A stretch of DNA of 52,931 bases, from assembly GCA_947450765.1 (NCBI GenBank), contig CANFXC010000013.1:1-52931 (forward strand). The letters run 5' to 3'. The notes below the pieces were generated by a model. It did no database searches and was not told the origin of the DNA. It worked only from the letters and a program-made list of their open reading frames with translations. Origin of the DNA: Comamonadaceae bacterium (GTDB lineage Bacteria > Pseudomonadota > Gammaproteobacteria > Burkholderiales > Burkholderiaceae_C). This document shows positions 9,001-16,441 of the stretch, in pieces. The translations under genes were made by a program, and so were the position numbers. Position 1 is the stretch's first letter; each line of letters starts with the position of its first letter.

Positions 9001-9163
9001 TGAGATTTTGAATGCCGTCATGGGCGCGTTGGATGCGCACACCTTGATGAGCAGTCAGGCCTTGAATTCCGCCGCTGTGCAAGGTGGGCTCAAAGATATT
9101 TTGCTGAACTATGCGGGGTTGTACGAGACCCTGAGAAGCGCGAGCTCTCATCAGAGTTCTTAG
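6044..9163 (+). CDS. hsdR: Type I restriction-modification system endonuclease/translocase subunit (HsdR)
   Basis: This 1039-aa protein is the motor and nuclease of the type I complex; it translocates DNA with ATP and cleaves unmethylated DNA. The N-terminal nuclease core is LVLFLNGLPVATVELKTD (about residues 142-159), with the PD-(D/E)xK-type ELK. Superfamily 2 helicase motifs follow: Walker A SAGSGKTNS (about residue 305), DEAH in ADEAHSS (about 418) and FTATP (about 475). Motif V/VI-like segments are NKFQTGFDQP and QTLSRLNRAH. The C-terminal helical part contacts HsdM. A near-perfect Shine-Dalgarno (GGGAGG) precedes the ATG. hsdR sits after the Phd/RelE-type pair rather than next to hsdM or hsdS, so its transcription may depend on the toxin-antitoxin promoter. 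Confidence 0.95.
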   Translation: MSLHKEISFENEICQHLASSGWLYADGDAAHYDRARAFFPADVLAWVQTTQPKAWDVLTKNHGAQAEVTLLTRLRDQLDQRGTLDVLRQGIELLGLKAPLKLAEFKPALGINPDILARYAANRLRVVRQVHYSLHNENNIDLVLFLNGLPVATVELKTDFTQSVQDAIDQYRFDRHPKPKGQAPEPLLSFPSGALVHFAVSNKEVHMVTRLDGPATVFLPFNLGNDGAAGNPVNPTGHRTSYLWEQVWARESWLEILGRYLIAQRNPKKQIEKIIFPRYHQLDVTRKLQAAVMHDGPGGKYLIQHSAGSGKTNSIAWTAHFLAELHDAQNKKVFDTVLVVSDRNVIDSQLQEALFDFQRTTGVVATIKNTEGSKSTALAEALSGDKKIVVCTIQTFPFALEAVRKLAATQSKRFAVIADEAHSSQTGAAAIQLKAVLSPQELQDLNDGGEVSSEDILAAQMASRADDGGITFVAFTATPKNKTMELFGTCPDPTRKPAADNVPAPFHVYSMQQAIEEKFILDVLQNYTPYKLAFKLAHNGAEMTEKEVDRSAAMKGIMGWVRLHPYNIAQKVEVVVEHFREFVAPLLKGKAKAMVVVGSRLEAVRWQLAIQTYISEHGYKIGALVAFSGEVNDKESGPDGFTENSPALNPQLKGRDIREAFKGDEYQILLVANKFQTGFDQPLLCGMYVDKRLAGIQAVQTLSRLNRAHPGKDTTYVIDFVNDTEEVLAAFKTYHTTAELSATTDPNLVYNLRAKLDSAGHYDDFEVDRVVAVELNPNAKQSELIAAITPVEDRIMKRYKAAQAALKLAQDKSDDKAALAAQDELDALTLFKGDLGAYIRLYTFLSQIFDYGNTALEKRAIFFKRLLPLLEFGREREGIDLSKVVLTHHHLKNLGKTTMALGAGDTPKLYPFSEAGSGSVQEKEKAWLYEIIAKVNDLFEGELSDQDKLVYVNKVLKGKLLESEKLRQQATNNTKEQFANSPDLKSEILNAVMGALDAHTLMSSQALNSAAVQGGLKDILLNYAGLYETLRSASSHQSS

Positions 9164-9245
9164 CCGGCACGCCGACCAAAAACCGACCCAGCAAACCCGT
9201 CCCGAGCGGCCGGATTCAGCCTACAAAGGCAGCGATACTGAGCCC

Positions 9246-10820
9246 ATGATTCGCCGTTTCCCAGCCTTAAAGGCTTCTTCTTTTTCTGCTTGCTGCATCG
9301 CTCTTGTGATGGTTCTGGTGTTGGCATTTGTCAACGCCCCCAGCTTCGCCGCCCAAGCAACCCACGACAGCTTGCGCATCGGCTCCAAGCGTTTCACCGA
9401 GTCCTACATCCTCGCGCAGGTGCTGGCGCAGACAGCCGCTGCGCACACACCGAAGCCGCCCGCCGTGCTGCAGGGCTTAGGCAACACGGCCATTGTTTAT
9501 GCCGCGCTGCGTGCGGGCAGCATTGACCTGTACCCGGAGTACATGGGCACCATCAGCCTAGAGATTCTTCAGCGTAAAACGCCGATGTCGATGGAGGCCG
9601 TGAATGCGGCGCTGGCGCCGCTCGGCTTGGGCGCTGCAATCCCGCTGGGTTTCAACGACGGTTATGCGCTGGCCATGCGCGAAGACAAGGCACAGCGCCT
9701 GGGCATCACCTCGCTCAGCGACCTGGTGAAGCACCCGGCGCTGAAGCTCGGGCTGTCGAACGAATTTTTGGGCCGTGCCGACGGCTGGCAGGGGTTGGCC
9801 AGGCGCTATGCGGCACCGCAGGTGCCGGTGGCGCTGGACCACGGCTTAGCGTATGACGCGATAGCGCAAAACCAAGTCGATGTGATCGACATTTACACCA
9901 CCGACGCGAAGATTGACCACCTCGGCCTGCGCGTGCTGAAGGACGACTTGGCTTACTTTGCGCGTTATGACGCCGTGCTGCTGTACCGGCTGGACGTGCC
10001 CGCGCGATTTCCCGAAGCGTGGGCGGCGCTGCAAAAATTAAGCGGCAGCATTGACGAGAAAGCCATGATTTCGATGAATGCGCGGGCTGAATTGCAAGGC
10101 GTGGCTTTTGATGTGATTGCACGCGACCATCTCGCGTCTAAGTCAGGCGCTGCGCCTACCGCAACGGCGGGAACGGATAACGACCCGGGTCAACGCGGCT
10201 TCTGGGCCAAGCTGTTCGGGCCCGACCTGGCGCGGCTGACGCGGCAGCACTTGGCGCTGACCTTGATCGCGTTGGGCGGCGCTGCGCTGCTGGGCATTCC
10301 GCTGGCAGTGTGGGTGTTTCCTCACCCGCGCCTGCGCGCCGTGGTGCTGGGCGCCGCCGGCCTGCTGCAAACCGTGCCCTCACTGGCCATGCTGGCGATG
10401 CTGATTTCTGCGCTGGGCCTGATTGGCACGCTGCCGGCGCTGATAGCGTTGATGCTTTACGCCCTGCTGCCCATCATGCGCAACACCGTCACCGGCCTGA
10501 GTCAGGTGCCCACCGGTCAGCGCTTGGCAGCTCAAGCGTTGGGCTTGACAACCGCGCAGACGATGCGAGAGGTCGAGCTGCCGCAAGCACTGCCGGCCAT
10601 CGTCGCGGGTGTGCGCACGGCGACGTCGATCGCGATCGGCACGGCGACCATTGCCGCCTTCATTGGCGCAGGTGGTTACGGCGAGCGCATCGTCACTGGC
10701 CTGGCCCTGAACGACGGCCAGATGCTGTTGGCCGGTGCCCTGCCCGCCACACTGCTGGCGCTGCTGAGCGAGGCACTGTTTGAGACCGTGGAGCACCTGA
10801 TGCGGCAGCGCAGAGCCTGA
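9246..10820 (+). CDS. Osmoprotectant-type ABC transporter, fused substrate-binding protein and permease
   Basis: This 524-aa protein begins with a signal/anchor segment (residues 12-36). An OpuC/YehZ-type binding domain follows, with IGSKRFTESYILAQ, GLGNTAIVYAALRAGSIDLYPEYMGT and GRADGWQGLARRY. From about residue 315 it is a membrane permease domain with hydrophobic segments around 335-355, 370-420 and 460-510 and the coupling-loop region QALGLTTAQTMREVELPQALPAIVAG. Family members import glycine betaine, choline or related compounds. The order here is binding domain first, permease second. No ATPase gene is next to it, so the ATP-binding subunit must be elsewhere or the system is incomplete. 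Substrate is unknown. A palindromic terminator follows. Confidence 0.85.
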   Translation: MIRRFPALKASSFSACCIALVMVLVLAFVNAPSFAAQATHDSLRIGSKRFTESYILAQVLAQTAAAHTPKPPAVLQGLGNTAIVYAALRAGSIDLYPEYMGTISLEILQRKTPMSMEAVNAALAPLGLGAAIPLGFNDGYALAMREDKAQRLGITSLSDLVKHPALKLGLSNEFLGRADGWQGLARRYAAPQVPVALDHGLAYDAIAQNQVDVIDIYTTDAKIDHLGLRVLKDDLAYFARYDAVLLYRLDVPARFPEAWAALQKLSGSIDEKAMISMNARAELQGVAFDVIARDHLASKSGAAPTATAGTDNDPGQRGFWAKLFGPDLARLTRQHLALTLIALGGAALLGIPLAVWVFPHPRLRAVVLGAAGLLQTVPSLAMLAMLISALGLIGTLPALIALMLYALLPIMRNTVTGLSQVPTGQRLAAQALGLTTAQTMREVELPQALPAIVAGVRTATSIAIGTATIAAFIGAGGYGERIVTGLALNDGQMLLAGALPATLLALLSEALFETVEHLMRQRRA

Positions 10821-10825
10821 ATGAA

Positions 10826-10849
10826 AAACGGCGCCCTAGGGCGCCGTTT
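10826..10849. terminator. Bidirectional terminator between convergent genes
   Basis: A 24-bp perfect palindrome (10826-10849, arms AAACGGCGCCCT and AGGGCGCCGTTT) lies between the transporter stop and the glcB stop. On the minus strand the stem is followed by a run of five T residues, so it suits glcB; on the plus strand the T run is short. Confidence 0.75.
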
Positions 10850-10868
10850 CCACGTCAGCTCAACACGT

Positions 10869-13085
10869 TCAAGCAGTGCCGGCCTTGACCTTCAAACGCC
10901 AAGCATGCAACAGCGGCTCGGTGTAGCCGCTCGGTTGCTCCAGCCCCTTAAAGACCAAATCGCAAGCCGCTTTGTAGGCTGCACTGGTAGCGAAGTTACC
11001 AGCCATTTTTTTGTACAGCGGATCGCCAGCATTTTGCTTGTCGACGACCGCAGCCATGCGCTCAAAGGTGGCTTGGACTTGTTCCTTCGTCACCACGCCG
11101 TGCAGCAACCAGTTGGCGATGTGCTGACTTGAAATTCGCAGTGTGGCACGGTCTTCCATCAGGCCGACGTTGTGGATGTCTGGCACTTTGGAGCAGCCCA
11201 CGCCTTGGTCAATCCAACGCACCACGTAACCCAAAATACCTTGTGCGTTGTTGTCGATTTCTTGCTGCTTTTCAGCGGCACTCCAGTTCGGCGTGTTGGT
11301 CACGGGCACGGTCAACAAACCGGTGAGCAGGCTATCGGCTTCTTTGTTAGCGTTGATTTTTTCCATCGCTTTTTGCACGTCGCTGACCAACACTTGGTGG
11401 TAATGCAGGGCATGCAAGGTGGCGCCGGTCGGGCTTGGCACCCACGCAGTGTTAGCACCGGCCATCGGGTGACCAATTTTCTGCTCCATCATCGACTTCA
11501 TGAGGTCGGGCATGGCCCACATGCCTTTGCCGATTTGGGCTTTGCCGCGCAGGCCGCAGCTCAAGCCGACCAGCACGTTGTTGCGCTCATAAGACTGAAT
11601 CCAGGCGCTGGATTTCATGTCGCCTTTGCGGATCATCGGGCCGGCGTACATGGCGGTGTGCATCTCGTCGCCGGTGCGGTCCAAGAAGCCGGTGTTGATG
11701 AAAGCGACGCGGCTTTTAGCGGCGTCAATACAGGCTTTTAAGTTGACGCTGGTGCGGCGCTCTTCGTCCATGATGCCGAGCTTGACGGTGCTACCAGGCA
11801 GACCCAGCATTTTTTCAACGCGTGAGAAAAGTTCGTCGGCAAAAGCGACTTCAGCCGGGCCGTGCATTTTCGGCTTGACGATGTAGACCGAGCCTTTGCG
11901 CGAATTGCGAATGGCGTCTTTGGCGCTGCGCTTGAGGTCGTGCATGGCGATGGTGGTGGTCACCACGGCGTCCAAAATACCTTCTGGGATTTCGCGGGTT
12001 TCGCCTTTTTTGTCGGTGTACAAAATGGCCGGATTCGTCATCAGGTGGCCGACGTTGCGCAGGAACATGAGCGACCGGCCGTGCAAGACGACCTTCTTGC
12101 CTTTGCCAGCTGGCGGCGTGTAGACGCGGTCTGGGTTCAGGCCGCGCGTCAGGGTCTGACCGCCTTTTTCAAAGCTTTCGGTCAACGTCCCTTGCAAGAT
12201 GCCGAGCCAGTTGCTGTAGGCCAGTACTTTGTCATCCGCATCAACCACGGCCACCGAATCTTCGAGGTCCAGAATGGTCGAGAGCGCCGCTTCAAGCACC
12301 AAGTCGCTGACACCGGCCGGGTCGCTTTTGCCGATCAAGGTACTGCGGTCAATTTGAATATCAAGGTGCAGACCGTTGTGTTGCAGCAGCACAGCGCTGG
12401 GTTGGCTCGGCTCGCCTTGGTAACCGGCCAGTTGTTTGGCGTCGGCCAAGCTGGTGTTGCTGCCGTCTTTGAGTTTGACGGCGAGCTTGCCGTCTTTGAT
12501 GCGGTAGCCGACGGAGTCAAGGTGCGAGCCTTTGCGCAGCGGTGCGGTGCGGTCGAGTACGTTGCGGGCGTAGGCAATGACCTTGGCACCGCGTTTCGGG
12601 TTGTAGCCTTTGCCTTTTTCGCAGCCCTTGTCTTCAGAGATCACGTCGGTGCCGTACAGCGCGTCATACAAAGAGCCCCAGCGTGCGTTGGCGGCGTTCA
12701 GTGCGTAGCGTGCATTCAGCACCGGCACCACCAATTGCGGGCCGGCTTGCACAGCGAGTTCAGCGTCGACTTTGGTGGTGGTGATGCGGACTTTTTTAGG
12801 CACCGCGTTGAGGTAGCCGATTTTTTCCAGAAAGGCGCGATACGCCGGCATGTTGGTGATCGGGCCGGGGTTGGCCTTGTGCCAAGCATCTTGCTCGGAC
12901 TGCAAGCGGTCGCGCTCAGCCAGCAAGGCGATATTTTTAGGCGACAGGTCAGCGACGATGGCGTCGAAGCCCTTCCAGAATGCAGCGCTCTTGACGCCAA
13001 TGCCGGGCAGCACGCGCTCTTCGATGAACTGGTACAGCGGCGTGGCGACTTGCAGGCGGTGGCTGGGGGTACGTTCTGTGGACAT
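10869..13085 (-). CDS. glcB: Malate synthase G
   Basis: This 738-aa protein (family about 720-730) condenses glyoxylate and acetyl-CoA to malate in the cytoplasm. Recognisable pieces are the N-terminal helical clasp, [16 protein letters not shown], the signature [59 protein letters not shown], and the C-terminal [20 protein letters not shown], which carries the catalytic aspartate. The ATG at 13085 (MSTERT) has AGGAG just upstream; the frame is open for eight more codons but without a better start. A sigma-70-like promoter lies at 13119-13147. It is encoded after a haloacid dehalogenase, which fits glycolate/glyoxylate assimilation. Confidence 0.95.
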   Translation of the reverse strand: MSTERTPSHRLQVATPLYQFIEERVLPGIGVKSAAFWKGFDAIVADLSPKNIALLAERDRLQSEQDAWHKANPGPITNMPAYRAFLEKIGYLNAVPKKVRITTTKVDAELAVQAGPQLVVPVLNARYALNAANARWGSLYDALYGTDVISEDKGCEKGKGYNPKRGAKVIAYARNVLDRTAPLRKGSHLDSVGYRIKDGKLAVKLKDGSNTSLADAKQLAGYQGEPSQPSAVLLQHNGLHLDIQIDRSTLIGKSDPAGVSDLVLEAALSTILDLEDSVAVVDADDKVLAYSNWLGILQGTLTESFEKGGQTLTRGLNPDRVYTPPAGKGKKVVLHGRSLMFLRNVGHLMTNPAILYTDKKGETREIPEGILDAVVTTTIAMHDLKRSAKDAIRNSRKGSVYIVKPKMHGPAEVAFADELFSRVEKMLGLPGSTVKLGIMDEERRTSVNLKACIDAAKSRVAFINTGFLDRTGDEMHTAMYAGPMIRKGDMKSSAWIQSYERNNVLVGLSCGLRGKAQIGKGMWAMPDLMKSMMEQKIGHPMAGANTAWVPSPTGATLHALHYHQVLVSDVQKAMEKINANKEADSLLTGLLTVPVTNTPNWSAAEKQQEIDNNAQGILGYVVRWIDQGVGCSKVPDIHNVGLMEDRATLRISSQHIANWLLHGVVTKEQVQATFERMAAVVDKQNAGDPLYKKMAGNFATSAAYKAACDLVFKGLEQPSGYTEPLLHAWRLKVKAGTA

Positions 13086-13118
13086 GATTTCTCCTAAAGA
13101 CTGATTCAAAAACGAGGA

Positions 13119-13147
13119 CTATAAATACAAAAGACGCCAGCCATCAA
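13119..13147 (-). promoter_or_regulatory. Putative glcB promoter
   Basis: On the minus strand TTGATG (13147-13142) and TTATAG (13124-13119) are 17 bp apart and lie 34 bp before the glcB ATG. They fall in the 70-bp gap after the dehalogenase gene. The match to sigma-70 is moderate; no experimental support is visible. Confidence 0.4.
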
Positions 13148-13155
13148 GCCAGCCT

Positions 13156-13884
13156 TCAGCGCTCAAAAAAGGCCAAAACATCGCGCAGGTTACTGCCGGT
13201 GCGCACAGGCTGCGTGCCGAGTTCTTCAAACGGTAGCTTATAGCGGTTGACCCACAAGGTTTGATAACCAAACCACGTGGCGCCCAGCGCGTCCCAGCTG
13301 TTGCAGCTCACAAACACCACTTGCGACGCCGGCAATCCGACCGCGTCGGTGCCGAGCGCATAGGCATCAGGATGGGTTTTGTACTGACGAATGCTGTCCA
13401 CGCTCAGCACGTGGTCGAGCAGTCCCTCTAGGCCGGCGCTGCGCACGGCGATGCCCAACATCTCCGGGTCACCGTTGCTCAAAATGCCGGTGACGATGCC
13501 GCGCGCTTTCAACGTTTGCAGCACCTCGCGATTTTCCGGAAAAGCCGACAGATGCCGGTACTGATTCATCAGTTGCTGCTCGGCGTCCGGCGTCAGCGGC
13601 AAGCCCAAGCGCTTGCAAGCGTAGCGCAAACCGGCTTGTGTGAGCTCCCAGAATGGCTGGTAAACCGACTCGCGCTGCGGCCCGCGCTTGCTGGTAGTCA
13701 CCAAGCGCGTGTACTCAATTTGCTTGTCGCGCCACAGCACGCCGAGCGCTTGACCGTGGCCCGGAAACAGCTGCTCGGCCAGCAAGCCAACGCTGTAAAC
13801 ATCGAACAGCGTGCCGTAGGCGTCGAACAGCACCGCGCCCGGAAGGTGGGGCGCAGCTGCAGACCGAGGGCGTGTTTTGTCCAT
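13156..13884 (-). CDS. Haloacid dehalogenase, type II (HAD superfamily)
   Basis: This 242-aa protein carries the HAD motifs: the nucleophile aspartate in VLFDAYGTLFD (motif I), the serine/threonine motif ILSNGDPEML (motif II), the lysine in RQYKTHPDAY (motif III), and VSCNSWDALGA (motif IV), the last being characteristic of L-2-haloacid dehalogenases. These hydrolyse 2-haloalkanoates to the 2-hydroxy acid with inversion; chloroacetate would give glycolate. The first ~15 residues are a variable lead. No strong ribosome site precedes the ATG. It runs in the same direction as glcB, 70 bp upstream of it. The exact halogenated substrate is not visible and some family members act on other compounds. 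Confidence 0.85.
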   Translation of the reverse strand: MDKTRPRSAAAPHLPGAVLFDAYGTLFDVYSVGLLAEQLFPGHGQALGVLWRDKQIEYTRLVTTSKRGPQRESVYQPFWELTQAGLRYACKRLGLPLTPDAEQQLMNQYRHLSAFPENREVLQTLKARGIVTGILSNGDPEMLGIAVRSAGLEGLLDHVLSVDSIRQYKTHPDAYALGTDAVGLPASQVVFVSCNSWDALGATWFGYQTLWVNRYKLPFEELGTQPVRTGSNLRDVLAFFER

Positions 13885-14063
13885 GTACCGACTGTATTAG
13901 ATACACGACCGAAGATTAATCGCCGTAAATAGGATTTATCTGTGACTTTTTAGGCCGTAATCTAGGCAGCGGGCGGGTGCTTACAGATTGCTGGAACAAT
14001 GATGCAGTGTCTAGCCCCGCGCCCCGTTCAATCACCGAGTCTCACGAGACCCCGCCTGCGCCC

Positions 14064-15014
14064 ATGCAACAAGCCTTTCTTTCCCCGTCGCCCCAAGTGT
14101 TGATCAGCGAAGTCGGCCCGCGCGACGGCCTGCAATCGGTCAAAGCGATCATGGCCACCGCCGACAAAAAGCGCTGGATCACCGCGCTCTACGAAGCCGG
14201 TCTGCGTGAAATTGAGGTCGGCTCTTTTGTGCCAGCCAAGCTGCTGCCGCAACTGGCCGACACCGCTGAGGTGGTGGCGCACGCGCTCACGCTGCCCGGC
14301 CTGACGGTGATGGCGTTGGTGCCGAATCTGCGCGGCGCCGAAGCGGCTTTGGCCGCCGGCGTGCACAAGCTGACCTTGCCGGTATCGGCCAGCCACGCAC
14401 ATTCGCTGGCCAACGTGCGCAAGACACCCCAGGAGATGCTCCAGGAAGTGCGTCTGATTGCTGAATTACGCAAAGACAAAGCACCGCAGGTCGGCCTGGA
14501 AGTCGGTATCTCCACCGCCTTTGGCTGCACCTTGCAAGGCAACGTACCCGAGGACGACGTGATCCGCTTAGCCGTCCAGTGCGTGGCCGCTGGCGCTGAC
14601 GACGTTGGCCTGTCAGACACCACCGGCTACGCCAACCCGGCGCAGGTGCGCCGACTGTTCAAGCGCCTGCGCGCTGAGTTAGGCCAACATGCCGGTGCCG
14701 CGCACATGCACAACACGCGCGGCCTCGGGCTGGCCAATTGCTTGGCTGCTTACGACGAAGGCGTGCGCACCTTTGACGCCTCGCTTGGTGGGCTCGGCGG
14801 CTGCCCTTATGCGCCCGGTGCCTCTGGCAATGTGGTCACCGAAGACCTGGTCTTCATGTTTGAAGCCATGGGCATCCGCACCGGCCTGAACCTGACCGGG
14901 CTGATGGCGGCACGTGAACCGCTGCGAGCTGGCTTGCCCGGTGAGCCGCTGTACGGCATGACGCCAGAGGCCGGCTTGCCTAAAGGCTGGAACACCGGAG
15001 CCTCACATGACTGA
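14064..15014 (+). CDS. Hydroxymethylglutaryl-CoA lyase family protein
   Basis: This 316-aa protein has the TIM-barrel fold of the HMG-CoA lyase/DRE-TIM family. EVGPRDGLQS near the N-terminus carries the catalytic Arg-Asp pair and the first metal ligand, HMHNTRG carries the two metal-binding histidines, and GGLGGCPYAPGASGN is the HMG-CoA lyase signature with the catalytic cysteine. The reaction is cleavage of 3-hydroxy-3-methylglutaryl-CoA to acetoacetate and acetyl-CoA (leucine catabolism), or of a close analogue. I chose ATG 14064; a GTG at 13977 would add 29 residues with no family resemblance. The CoA-transferase gene starts inside its last codons (8-nt overlap), so the two act together, and a citramalyl-CoA-like substrate is possible. 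Confidence 0.88.
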   Translation: MQQAFLSPSPQVLISEVGPRDGLQSVKAIMATADKKRWITALYEAGLREIEVGSFVPAKLLPQLADTAEVVAHALTLPGLTVMALVPNLRGAEAALAAGVHKLTLPVSASHAHSLANVRKTPQEMLQEVRLIAELRKDKAPQVGLEVGISTAFGCTLQGNVPEDDVIRLAVQCVAAGADDVGLSDTTGYANPAQVRRLFKRLRAELGQHAGAAHMHNTRGLGLANCLAAYDEGVRTFDASLGGLGGCPYAPGASGNVVTEDLVFMFEAMGIRTGLNLTGLMAAREPLRAGLPGEPLYGMTPEAGLPKGWNTGASHD

Positions 15015-16251
15015 ACACACCTCCGCAGCCACACACACAACACAAGACACGCCGCGCCTACCCTACGAAGGCTTGCGCGTCGTGGAGTTCACCCACATGG
15101 TGATGGGCCCGACCTGCGGCATGGTGCTGGCCGACCTCGGCGCCGAGGTCATCAAGGTCGAGCCGATTGGCCACGGCCGCGAAGGCGATGCCACCCGCAA
15201 ACTCATCGGCTCGGGGTCGGGATTTTTCCCCATGTTCAACCGCAACAAGAAAAGTCTGGCGCTTGATTTGCAAACGCCCGAAGGCATGGAGGCCGTGCTC
15301 AAGCTGATCGCCACCGCTGACATCGTCAGCGAGAACTTCAAGCCCGGCACCATGGCCAAGCTCGGCCTGGACTACGCCAGCCTGAAGGCGCTGAATCCAC
15401 GCCTGATTTATGTCAGCCACAAAGGCTTTTTGCCCGGTCCGTATGAGCACCGCACCGCGCTTGACGAAGTCGTGCAAATGATGGGGGGTCTGGCTTACAT
15501 GACCGGCCGGCCCGGCGACCCGCTGCGCGCTGGCACCAGCGTCAACGACATCATGGGCGGCATGTTCGGCGCGATCGGTGCGATGGCCGCCTTGGCGCAA
15601 CGTGATCATCCACAGCACGGCACCGGCGTTGGCCAAGAAATTCAAAGCGCGCTGTTTGAAAACAATGTCTTTTTAGTCGCCCAGCACATGATGCAGTTCG
15701 CCGTCACCGGCCAACCGGCGGCCCCGATGCCGGCGCGCATTTCAGCGTGGGCGGTGTACGACGTGTTCAAAGTCAAAGACGGCGAACAGATTTTTCTGGC
15801 CGTCGTCAGTGACAGCGCTTGGGCGATTTTTTGCGAGGTCTTTGGCTTGGACGATCTGAAAGCCGACGAACGCCTCAAATCAAACAACGACCGCGTCCGC
15901 GCCAGAGACTGGATGATGCCGCTGCTGCGCGAACGGATGGCGGCCTACAGTGCGGCCGAGTTGTCTGCGATTTTCGAAAAACATGCGCTGCCGTTTGCGC
16001 CCATCACGCGACCTGAAGCGTTGATGGAAGACCCGCATTTGCTCGCCACAGGCGGCCTCGCACCGATCACCTTGCCAGACGGCAGACCGAGCAAAACCGT
16101 ATTGATGCCTTTCACACTGGGCGGCCACCGGCCGGGCGTGCGAACGTCAGCGCCACAGCTCGGTGAGCACACGCATGCTTTGCTGTCTGAGCTGGGTTAT
16201 GACGCGGCGGCGATTGCGGACATGACCGCGCGCGGCGTGGCACGCGACTGA
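15007..16251 (+). CDS. CaiB/BaiF-family (family III) CoA transferase
   Basis: This 414-aa protein has the family III start GLRVVEFTHMVMGPTCGMVLADLGAEVIKVE, which spans positions 23-53, and a segment NRNKKSLALDLQTPEG typical of these enzymes. The catalytic aspartate is expected in GTSVNDIMGGM (about residue 180). Family members move CoA between carboxylic acids without a ping-pong thioester on a glutamate. The 8-nt overlap with the lyase upstream implies that one activates the acid that the other cleaves, or that the pair recycles CoA. No terminator is seen, but a large REP-like palindrome follows. Substrate unknown. Confidence 0.88.
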   Translation: MTEHTSAATHTTQDTPRLPYEGLRVVEFTHMVMGPTCGMVLADLGAEVIKVEPIGHGREGDATRKLIGSGSGFFPMFNRNKKSLALDLQTPEGMEAVLKLIATADIVSENFKPGTMAKLGLDYASLKALNPRLIYVSHKGFLPGPYEHRTALDEVVQMMGGLAYMTGRPGDPLRAGTSVNDIMGGMFGAIGAMAALAQRDHPQHGTGVGQEIQSALFENNVFLVAQHMMQFAVTGQPAAPMPARISAWAVYDVFKVKDGEQIFLAVVSDSAWAIFCEVFGLDDLKADERLKSNNDRVRARDWMMPLLRERMAAYSAAELSAIFEKHALPFAPITRPEALMEDPHLLATGGLAPITLPDGRPSKTVLMPFTLGGHRPGVRTSAPQLGEHTHALLSELGYDAAAIADMTARGVARD

Positions 16252-16275
16252 GTTGCATGCGGAGTGACTGAAGTC

Positions 16276-16395
16276 GCGTCATCGCGAAAAAATTCCGTCG
16301 CAGCTCGCAAAAAATTCCGTCACTGCGAGCGCAGCGCGGCAGTCCATTGTGGAGGTGCGCGGTGATGGACTGCCGCGCTGCGCTCGCAGTGACGG
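16276..16395. repeat. REP-like palindromic element with 22-bp tail repeats (copy 1)
   Basis: A perfect 31-bp inverted repeat, 16317-16347 and 16365-16395, has a 17-nt loop. It is preceded by two 22-bp direct repeats (16276-16297 and 16298-16319), each ending in AATTCCG. A degenerate third arm follows to about 16428. The element lies between the convergent caiB-type gene and glnE. The arm is identical over 30 bp to the copy at 52248-52277. Such palindromes are dispersed non-coding repeats in many proteobacteria; here it may also stop convergent transcription. Confidence 0.85.
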
Positions 16396-16441
16396 GCCGA
16401 GTGGATAGCCGCTCTGCGCTCGCTATGAAGACGCCGTAAGC

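Noticed and set aside
11862..13097. Long 411-codon open frame on the plus strand
   Set aside because: It is antisense to glcB, whose protein is a clear malate synthase G; the frame has no recognisable motif and arises from codon bias in GC-rich DNA.
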